Translations under genes and position numbers: made by a program
Notes under the pieces: generated by a model
Told to the model about the DNA's origin: nothing
Seen by the model: only the letters and a program-made list of their open reading frames with translations
The model's database searches: none
In this document: positions 42,643-48,163 of the stretch, piece after piece
Numbering within the stretch: the first letter of the stretch is position 1
Layout of the letters: each line of letters begins with the position of its first letter
NCBI RefSeq assembly: GCF_900100545.1
Contig: NZ_FNDP01000021.1
Location: forward strand, 1 to 48,163
Direction of reading: 5' to 3'
Origin: Pseudobutyrivibrio sp. 49
Lineage (GTDB): Bacteria > Bacillota > Clostridia > Lachnospirales > Lachnospiraceae
Length of the DNA stretch: 48,163 nucleotides

Positions 42643-44298
42643 ATGAAAACAATGGAGGAACTGCGCCGGAATTTCAAGTTGCTGGATTCTGGTGTGGCAG
42701 GTGCGAATTACACGTATCTGGACAACAGTGCGACTATGCAGGTTCCTGAAAGTGTGTTGGAAAGCATATGTGATTTTTATCACACCAGTAATTCCAATAT
42801 CCATAGAGGAATTCATGCATTAAGCGAAAAAGCTACCGATTATTATGAGGAAGCAAGGGAGAAAACCAGAGAATTTATTGATGCCAAATATCCAGAGGAA
42901 ATAGTCTTCACATCTGGTACAACAGGCTCAGTAAATATGGCTGCACAGATGGTAGAGCATCTCATTTCTGAGGACAGCGTGATAATTGTTTCAGAGATGG
43001 AGCATAATTCTAATTTTTTACCATGGCTGGCATTATCAAAAAGAAAGAAGGCAACTCTTAAAATCATTCCAGTTTTGGCTGATGGAACACTTGATTATGA
43101 TGCCTTCGAAAATATGCTTTCTGAAAAGGTAGCGATAGTTTCTGTTACAGAATGTTCTAATGTAACAGGAATTAAAAATTCAGTAGATAGAATCATTAAA
43201 TCTACTCGTGAAAAAACAAATGGACTGGTTTTGATAGACGGTGCACAGGGAGTAGTGCACGGAAGAAAGAGTATTTCAAAGCTTGGTCCAGACTTTTATG
43301 TTTTTTCTGGTCATAAGATTGGAGCCCCAACTGGTACAGGAGTTTTATATGTAAAGAAGGAGCTTCAGGACAAGCTTAGACCAGGTTACTTTGGCGGCGG
43401 AATAGTTTATCAGGTATACCACGACGATGCAGTATTTTTTGATGGAGCAAGAAAGTTCGAGGCTGGCACACCTAATTATGTAGGAGTAATTGGACTGGGT
43501 GCTGCTATTGATTTTTGGCTTGATGCTGAGAAGAATATTGGCAAAGAAGTAATTGAGGAGTCCGAAGCTTCTATTATGAAGAAGCTTGAGGAAGAGTTAG
43601 GAAAAATTGATGGTATTAATATATTAGGAAAACCTGATAAGCGTTTCGGTTGTCTCTCATTTACAACTAATAAGCTTCATTCCTACGATGTATGCAAAAT
43701 GTTAGACAGCTACAACATTGCTGTTAGAAGTGGACACATGTGTGCTCATAATTACCTTCGTGCTTTGGGGGCAGAGAGTATCGTAAGAGTTTCGATTGCA
43801 CCTTACAACACAATGGAAGAGATTCTTTATTTTGTTGATTGTATGAAGGAAATCTTATCTGTATCTGCCATGGAAGGAAGAACAGAATGTGGAAGAATGT
43901 CCATGGAAGATGTTGAGAGAGAGATTATCAATGATTTTGCTGAGATTGGCTCAGGAATCAATCAGTACGCCCTTATCACAGCATGTGCAGATGAGTTGCA
44001 GGAGCTTCCAGAGGAAGAGCAGAATGAGGATAATCTTGTTAAGAGCTGTCAGGTAAACACATGGCTCAAAACCGATTGGGTGGAGAATAAATTCTCTTTT
44101 GAGGCCGACAGTGAATCCGTGGTTGTAAGAGGCGTTATGTCACTTCTACAGGATATTTACATGGATAGAACAAAAGAGGAAGTGGAAAACTATAACTGCA
44201 AATTGATTCATGCAGATTTTGTTAAGAACTTCCTTAACCATGATCAGATAAATGGAATTAATGAAATATTAGCCAAAGTTCAGCAAGAGGCTATATAA
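42643..44298 (+). CDS. SufS-SufE fusion: cysteine desulfurase with sulfur acceptor
   Basis: A 551-residue fusion. Residues 1 to about 405 are a PLP-dependent class V cysteine desulfurase of the SufS type: PLP lysine K225 in SGHKIGAPTGTG and active-site cysteine C367 in RSGHMCAHN. Residues from about 425 form a SufE domain (INDFAEIGSGINQYALIT, then KSCQVNTWL with C469 as the sulfur-accepting Cys, and GVMSLLQDIY). In most bacteria SufE is separate and takes persulfide sulfur from SufS; here both are one chain. GGAGAATAA precedes the ATG. No sufBCD gene is adjacent, so the sulfur target (Fe-S assembly, tRNA or another sulfur pathway) is not settled. Confidence 0.9.
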   Translation: MKTMEELRRNFKLLDSGVAGANYTYLDNSATMQVPESVLESICDFYHTSNSNIHRGIHALSEKATDYYEEAREKTREFIDAKYPEEIVFTSGTTGSVNMAAQMVEHLISEDSVIIVSEMEHNSNFLPWLALSKRKKATLKIIPVLADGTLDYDAFENMLSEKVAIVSVTECSNVTGIKNSVDRIIKSTREKTNGLVLIDGAQGVVHGRKSISKLGPDFYVFSGHKIGAPTGTGVLYVKKELQDKLRPGYFGGGIVYQVYHDDAVFFDGARKFEAGTPNYVGVIGLGAAIDFWLDAEKNIGKEVIEESEASIMKKLEEELGKIDGINILGKPDKRFGCLSFTTNKLHSYDVCKMLDSYNIAVRSGHMCAHNYLRALGAESIVRVSIAPYNTMEEILYFVDCMKEILSVSAMEGRTECGRMSMEDVEREIINDFAEIGSGINQYALITACADELQELPEEEQNEDNLVKSCQVNTWLKTDWVENKFSFEADSESVVVRGVMSLLQDIYMDRTKEEVENYNCKLIHADFVKNFLNHDQINGINEILAKVQQEAI

Positions 44299-44303
44299 AA
44301 AAA

Positions 44304-44329
44304 TGGCTCGGGTTTTCCTGAGCCACTTT
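44304..44329. terminator. Bidirectional terminator between the SufS-SufE and radical SAM genes
   Basis: TGGCTCGGG (44304-44312) pairs with CCTGAGCCA (44317-44325), TTTT loop. The upstream A-tract gives a T-tract on the minus strand and CTTTC follows on the plus strand. It serves the two convergent genes. Confidence 0.8.
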
Positions 44330-44335
44330 CTTTAT

Positions 44336-45430
44336 CTATGAATTTAAAATAGCCTGTACCTGGTCGCGCTTTTCAAAGAGGACGCATCCACCTACATGGT
44401 CATCCTTAAGGATATCTGTATCCTGAAGTACCTTGAACAGTCTTGAAGAAATAGCACCCTTTAGGGAAGCCTCTTTTACATTTGTATCTGAATAAGGAGA
44501 GAAAGGACATGGCTCTGCCCCGCCGTGAGAGTTAATATGGAAAAATCCTCTTCCGGCAGCCACGCATCCACCGGATGATTTTTCATCTCCAGGGAATGAG
44601 ATGAATACCATCTCCTCATACTTTTCTCTAAGCTCTGCAATACGTGCTCTAAGCTGTTCTTCCTGTGCTTCTGATAATGCTAAATCCTTACTCTCATCTG
44701 AGACAGGGACATATTCGACGAATATAACAGCTTTACAGCCATAGCCACCAAGCATTTGAATAAAATCATCTGATAAAACATCTTCATAATTTTCAGTGGT
44801 AACTGTTACTGAATTTCCAAAAATCAAATCCTTCTTTTTAAAGGTTTCCATATTTGAAATTAACTTGTCGTAAATGCCTTCACCTCTGCGGTTGTCGGTA
44901 GCTTCTTTATGACCTTCTATACTCATGATAGGCACAAGATTTCTGTTCTTATCAAACATCTCAAAATATTCATCGCTTATAAACACACCATTTGTGAATA
45001 TTGGAAAAAGAATATTTGGAATATTACTTGCAGCTTTGATAACACCTTTTCTAAGAAGTGGTTCTCCACCAGCAAGAAGAATAAAGCTGATTCCTAATTC
45101 CTCAGCCTCGTTGAAAATCTTTAACCATTCTTCATCTGACATCTGATTTACTGGCTCACAATCCTTTGTAGCCTCATTCTGTCTGGAATAGCAGCCTGCA
45201 CAATGAAGATTACAGCTGCTTGTAATTGATGCAATCAAAAATGGAGGAACATGCAATCCTTCATCCTTATATTTTTTTCTGACATTTGAAGCCTTCTTCG
45301 AAGCCATTGCAAACTTTGCCATGAAAATACTTTCAGCAGGATTCTTCAAAGTGGCTCTAACTGCATCCTTAACAACTCTTTCCACGCCCTTTGTCATATA
45401 GGACTGGATATCAAAATTCTCATTACCCAT
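44336..45430 (-). CDS. Radical SAM/SPASM-like protein B
   Basis: A 364-residue protein with radical SAM motif C73-x3-C77-x2-C80 (CNLHCAGC), a GGEP motif (LLAGGEPL) and a Cys-containing C-terminal region (GGCVAAGR, FFHINSHGGAEPC) resembling an auxiliary-cluster domain. Long identical stretches of layout are shared with the protein at 20452-21993, including DNRRGEGIYD / NDKRRGEGHYE and the FHINSxGxAEPC block, but the long N-terminal extension and the His-rich tail of that protein are absent. TAGAGG lies before the ATG on the minus strand. It is divergent from the AmmeMemoRadiSam operon. Substrate unknown; no precursor peptide is visible. Confidence 0.86.
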   Translation of the reverse strand: MGNENFDIQSYMTKGVERVVKDAVRATLKNPAESIFMAKFAMASKKASNVRKKYKDEGLHVPPFLIASITSSCNLHCAGCYSRQNEATKDCEPVNQMSDEEWLKIFNEAEELGISFILLAGGEPLLRKGVIKAASNIPNILFPIFTNGVFISDEYFEMFDKNRNLVPIMSIEGHKEATDNRRGEGIYDKLISNMETFKKKDLIFGNSVTVTTENYEDVLSDDFIQMLGGYGCKAVIFVEYVPVSDESKDLALSEAQEEQLRARIAELREKYEEMVFISFPGDEKSSGGCVAAGRGFFHINSHGGAEPCPFSPYSDTNVKEASLKGAISSRLFKVLQDTDILKDDHVGGCVLFEKRDQVQAILNS

Positions 45431-45579
45431 TAAAAACCTCTAAAACATTTTGCTTAATTTAATTGTGTTCGATATGATATACCTTCTCCTATGATAATGT
45501 CAATAGTATTAATATTATACATCTTAAAATTTTAAAAGAGTATAATGATAGTATGTAAAGAATATAAGTGGGGTATACA

Positions 45580-46416
45580 ATGGCAGAATGTGGGGTATGT
45601 TATCGACATTGTAAAATTTCAGAAGGGGGCTTTGGCTTCTGTGGAGTGAGAACCTGCAGGGATGGAAAAGTAGTTCCAGATAATTATGGAATGCTTACAT
45701 CTATTGCACTAGATCCAATCGAGAAAAAGCCACTTAACAGATTCTACCCTGGAAGCAGGATATTATCTGTTGGAAGCTATGGCTGTAATTTACGCTGTCC
45801 ATTTTGTCAAAACTATCAGATATCCTGGTCTGATGAGGTGACATACACAAAGCGTGAAGCCAGATATGTTTCGCCAGAAGAGTTGGCAGAAATTGCAGAA
45901 GACCAGAAGAAAAACGGAAATATCGGTGTTGCCTTTACCTATAATGAACCATTGATTTCCTATGAATATATTCTGGATACAGCGAAGCTGCTTAAGCAAA
46001 GAGAATTAAAAACTGTACTGGTTTCAAACGGAATGGCTGATGTTGATACAGTTGGAGAATTGTTTGAGTATGTGGACGCCATGAATATAGATTTAAAGGG
46101 CTTTACTGACAGTTATTATGAAGAGCTGCTGAAGGGCAATCGGCAGATGGTAATGGATTTTATCACTGAGGCTGTGAAGTATTCTCATGTAGAGCTTACT
46201 ACGCTGATTATTCCAGGGGAAAATGATAGCGATGAGGAAATACTTGAACTTAGTCAGTGGATAGCATCATTGTCTGAGGAGATTCCACTTCATCTATCAA
46301 GGTTTTTCCCTAGATTTCATATGACAGACAGGGATGCTACTCCAGTGGATAAGGTTTATCATTTAAAGAGTATTGCAGAGAAAAATTTGAGGTACGTTTA
46401 TACAGGTAACTGCTAA
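45580..46416 (+). CDS. amrS: AmmeMemoRadiSam system radical SAM enzyme
   Basis: A 278-residue radical SAM protein of the AmmeMemoRadiSam system (pyruvate formate-lyase-activating-enzyme-like). The N-terminus carries extra cysteines (CGVCYRHC, GFCGVRTC) for a further metal site, and the radical SAM motif is C69-x3-C73-x2-C76 (CNLRCPFC). The blocks ALDPIEKKPLNRFYPGS and FTYNEPLISYEYI are typical of the family. ATG 45580 is chosen over an in-frame GTG at 45568; GTGGGG is the only RBS-like segment. It is followed after 18 nt by the fused Memo-AMMECR1 gene. The reaction is not established for this system. Confidence 0.88.
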   Translation: MAECGVCYRHCKISEGGFGFCGVRTCRDGKVVPDNYGMLTSIALDPIEKKPLNRFYPGSRILSVGSYGCNLRCPFCQNYQISWSDEVTYTKREARYVSPEELAEIAEDQKKNGNIGVAFTYNEPLISYEYILDTAKLLKQRELKTVLVSNGMADVDTVGELFEYVDAMNIDLKGFTDSYYEELLKGNRQMVMDFITEAVKYSHVELTTLIIPGENDSDEEILELSQWIASLSEEIPLHLSRFFPRFHMTDRDATPVDKVYHLKSIAEKNLRYVYTGNC

Positions 46417-46434
46417 TTGATTGGGAGGAAAAAG

Positions 46435-47820
46435 ATGGGGATTTTAGCTGCATTTATGGTTCCACATCCGCCTATGATAGTTCCTGCTGTAGGCAGAGGC
46501 GGCGAGGAAATCGTTCGGAAAACTATTAATTCTTATGAAGCTGTGGCAGATGAGATTGCAAAGCTTGAGCCTGAGACAATCATCATCACCAGCCCTCATA
46601 GCATTATGTACTCAGATTATTTTCATATCTCGCCAGGACATGGTGCCAGAGGGAGCTTTGCAAGATTCAACGCACCTCAGGTGACTTTTGAGGAACAGTA
46701 TGACGAAGAACTCCGAGATAGAATCTGCCTGCTTGCAGATAAAGAAGAATTCTCAGCTGGAGATTTAGGTGAAAAGGATCCAGAGCTTGACCATGGAACA
46801 ATGGTGCCACTGTGGTTCATTCGAAATAAATACAAAGGTGGAAAGATAGTTCGTATCGGTCTGTCTGGTCTTAGCCTGTTCGACCATTATCATTTGGGCC
46901 AGCTAATTCAAAGAGCAGTAAATGACTGTGGTCGCAAGGTGGTTTTTGTTGCAAGCGGAGATTTATCTCATAAGCTCCAACCAAGTGGACCTTATGGCTT
47001 CGCAAAGGAAGGTCCTGTCTATGATGCAAAGATTATGGATGTGGCTGGGCGTGCTGCCTTTGATGAAATGTTTGATTTTAGCGAGGATTTGTGTGATAAA
47101 GCAGCTGAGTGCGGTCATCGTTCCTTTGTGATTATGGCTGGTGCGCTTGATGGAATAAATGTCGAAGCAAAGGTGTACTCTCATGAGGATGTGACAGGTG
47201 TTGGTTATGGCATAGCCTCGTTCTATCCAAAGGGCGAGGATGACAACCGTAACTTTAGAGATATTTTTATGGATAAACTTAAGGGTGAGCTGGAAAAGAA
47301 AGTTGCTAATTCCGATGATTATGTAAAGCTTGCAAGGAAATCACTTGAAAGCTTTATTATGCATGGCAAGATAATAGATGTTCCAGAGGGCCTTCCAGCA
47401 GAGATGCTTGAAAAACAGGCAGGAGCTTTTGTGTCCATTCATAAGACAGGAAGACTGCGTGGTTGTATCGGTACCATCATGCCTACTGCGGAAAACGTGG
47501 CGGTGGAAATTATACGAAATGCAATAAGTGCCTCCACAAGGGACCCTAGATTTAACCCAATCGGGCCAGAGGAGCTTCCATATCTCGATGTAAATGTGGA
47601 TGTGCTTGGAGCCCCTGAGGATATCGATTCTCCATCACAGCTTGATGTAAAACGATATGGCGTAATTGTTAGCGCAGGACATCGCAGAGGTTTGTTGCTT
47701 CCGGATTTGGAAGGGGTTGATTCTGTGGAACAGCAGATAGCAATAGCCCGTCAAAAGGGTGGCATTAGAGAAGATGAAGAAGTAAAGCTTCAAAGATTTG
47801 AAGTGGTAAGACATATATAG
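46435..47820 (+). CDS. AmmeMemoRadiSam fusion: Memo-like (AmrB) + AMMECR1 (AmrA)
   Basis: A 461-residue cytosolic fusion. Residues 1 to about 265 are the Memo/class III extradiol dioxygenase-like domain (VPHPPMIVPAVGRG, SPHS, LDHGTMVPLWF, SGDLSH: metal-site His and Asp residues). Residues from about 280 are an AMMECR1 domain with the hallmark LRGCIG (341-346) and FNPIGPEELPYLDVNVDVL. Many genomes encode these as separate proteins; here they are one. ATG 46435 follows GGGAGG (46423-46428). Together with the radical SAM gene this completes the named AmmeMemoRadiSam trio in two genes. The physiological reaction is unknown. An intrinsic terminator follows. Confidence 0.92.
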   Translation: MGILAAFMVPHPPMIVPAVGRGGEEIVRKTINSYEAVADEIAKLEPETIIITSPHSIMYSDYFHISPGHGARGSFARFNAPQVTFEEQYDEELRDRICLLADKEEFSAGDLGEKDPELDHGTMVPLWFIRNKYKGGKIVRIGLSGLSLFDHYHLGQLIQRAVNDCGRKVVFVASGDLSHKLQPSGPYGFAKEGPVYDAKIMDVAGRAAFDEMFDFSEDLCDKAAECGHRSFVIMAGALDGINVEAKVYSHEDVTGVGYGIASFYPKGEDDNRNFRDIFMDKLKGELEKKVANSDDYVKLARKSLESFIMHGKIIDVPEGLPAEMLEKQAGAFVSIHKTGRLRGCIGTIMPTAENVAVEIIRNAISASTRDPRFNPIGPEELPYLDVNVDVLGAPEDIDSPSQLDVKRYGVIVSAGHRRGLLLPDLEGVDSVEQQIAIARQKGGIREDEEVKLQRFEVVRHI

Positions 47821-47834
47821 TTTTTGTTGCATAC

Positions 47835-47866
47835 AGAGGACTGTCGTTTTGGCAGTTCTCTTTTCC
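47835..47866 (+). terminator. Intrinsic terminator of the AmmeMemoRadiSam operon
   Basis: AGAGGACTGTC (47835-47845) pairs with GGCAGTTCTCT (47851-47861), loop GTTTT, followed by TTTCCTT. It is 15 nt after the stop codon and directly before the group II intron. Confidence 0.85.
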
Positions 47867-47868
47867 TT

Positions 47869-48163
47869 GTTTGCGCGCCATGGGCGCGCTCTAATGGGTG
47901 AAAGTCCCGAACATGCCCAGATAGTGGGAAGTGTATAGCCGAACAGCAAGGGTGTCCATTGTGAGGTGGAATCTGAAGGAAGCTGTAAGCAAATCTCCGG
48001 TCCGACGGACAGAAATCACATATAAGGCTAGGCTACGAGAGATAAGTTGGCAAGGAACAACGAAGTCTAATAACTATCACATTTGTAGTAGCAGAGTAAA
48101 TGTGGCGGATATATGGAGAGAAAGAGCGTGCACCTTAAGCGTGGAGGTCTCACAGAGGTTTCA
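47869..48163 (+). mobile_element. Group II intron, 5' part (truncated by window end)
   Basis: Structured RNA-like sequence beginning about GTTTGCGCGCC with hairpin GCGCGCC-AT-GGGCGCGC, then GGGTGAAAGTCCC, and a stretch with AGCAAGGGTGTCC, GAATCTGAAGGAAGC and GGTCCGACGGACAGAAATC. These are the domain I blocks of bacterial group II introns I recognise from Clostridia. The intron-encoded reverse transcriptase is outside the window. The 5' boundary is approximate. Insertion right after an intrinsic terminator is the habit of group IIC introns; the class is not determined. Confidence 0.75.

Overview
The window looks like a chromosomal segment of an anaerobic, fermentative Clostridia bacterium, most likely a Lachnospiraceae member of the Butyrivibrio/Pseudobutyrivibrio type. 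The reasons are a crotonase of the butyrate pathway, a Firmicutes-style sugar three-component system with a ChvE-type ABC transporter, Firmicutes SD sequences and sigma-A promoters, strong codon bias in crt, ileS and chvE, and many small GNAT genes. The genus is inference; no rRNA or other marker is present.

Layout. 1-5100: a long inverted repeat and terminator, then crt with a near-perfect promoter overlapped by a Rex-like operator, a DUF4190-like membrane protein, and ileS without a recognisable T-box. 5100-9770: a structured leader, glycogen/maltodextrin phosphorylase, a CPBP membrane protease and an EF-hand-like calcium-motif protein. 9750-20340: a sugar-sensing and uptake locus. It holds a membrane-tethered sugar-binding sensor, a LytS/YesM-type kinase, a YesN-type AraC response regulator, a XylF-like lipoprotein, then a ChvE-like lipoprotein, a two-domain ATPase and two tandem permeases. 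The layout matches the XylFII-LytS-YesN scheme known from clostridia. A pair of direct repeats upstream of chvE is a plausible YesN-type operator.

20340-26340: a radical SAM/SPASM-like protein on the minus strand, a LURP-one-like protein, a broken diguanylate cyclase, a membrane protein, and an Lsa/CplR-like ABC-F ribosome protection gene preceded by a textbook ribosome-mediated attenuator (promoter, four-codon leader peptide, hairpin, terminator). 26400-37020: an AT-rich accessory stretch, all on the plus strand. It has two flavodoxin-fold genes (one a remnant), two membrane-anchored hydrolase-like proteins, seven intact GNAT acetyltransferases plus one remnant, a split chromate transporter, a second CPBP protein, an isochorismatase-like hydrolase and a deformylase-like protein whose catalytic Glu is Gln. 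It also contains an unusual array of four 50-bp palindromic elements (two forward, two inverted).

37090-48163: a DUF4430 protein with an ECF S component, a heme-b-like membrane domain fused to flavodoxin, two GT-C-like membrane proteins, a SufS-SufE fusion with a candidate structured leader, a second radical SAM/SPASM-like protein resembling the first, and a complete AmmeMemoRadiSam pair (radical SAM enzyme plus a Memo-AMMECR1 fusion). The window ends inside the 5' part of a group II intron inserted just after the terminator of that operon.

The observations I rate highest are the 50-bp array (30829-31082), the ABC-F attenuator, the deformylase-like protein with HQIDH, the two related radical SAM proteins, and the fusions (SufS-SufE, Memo-AMMECR1, DUF4405-like-flavodoxin).
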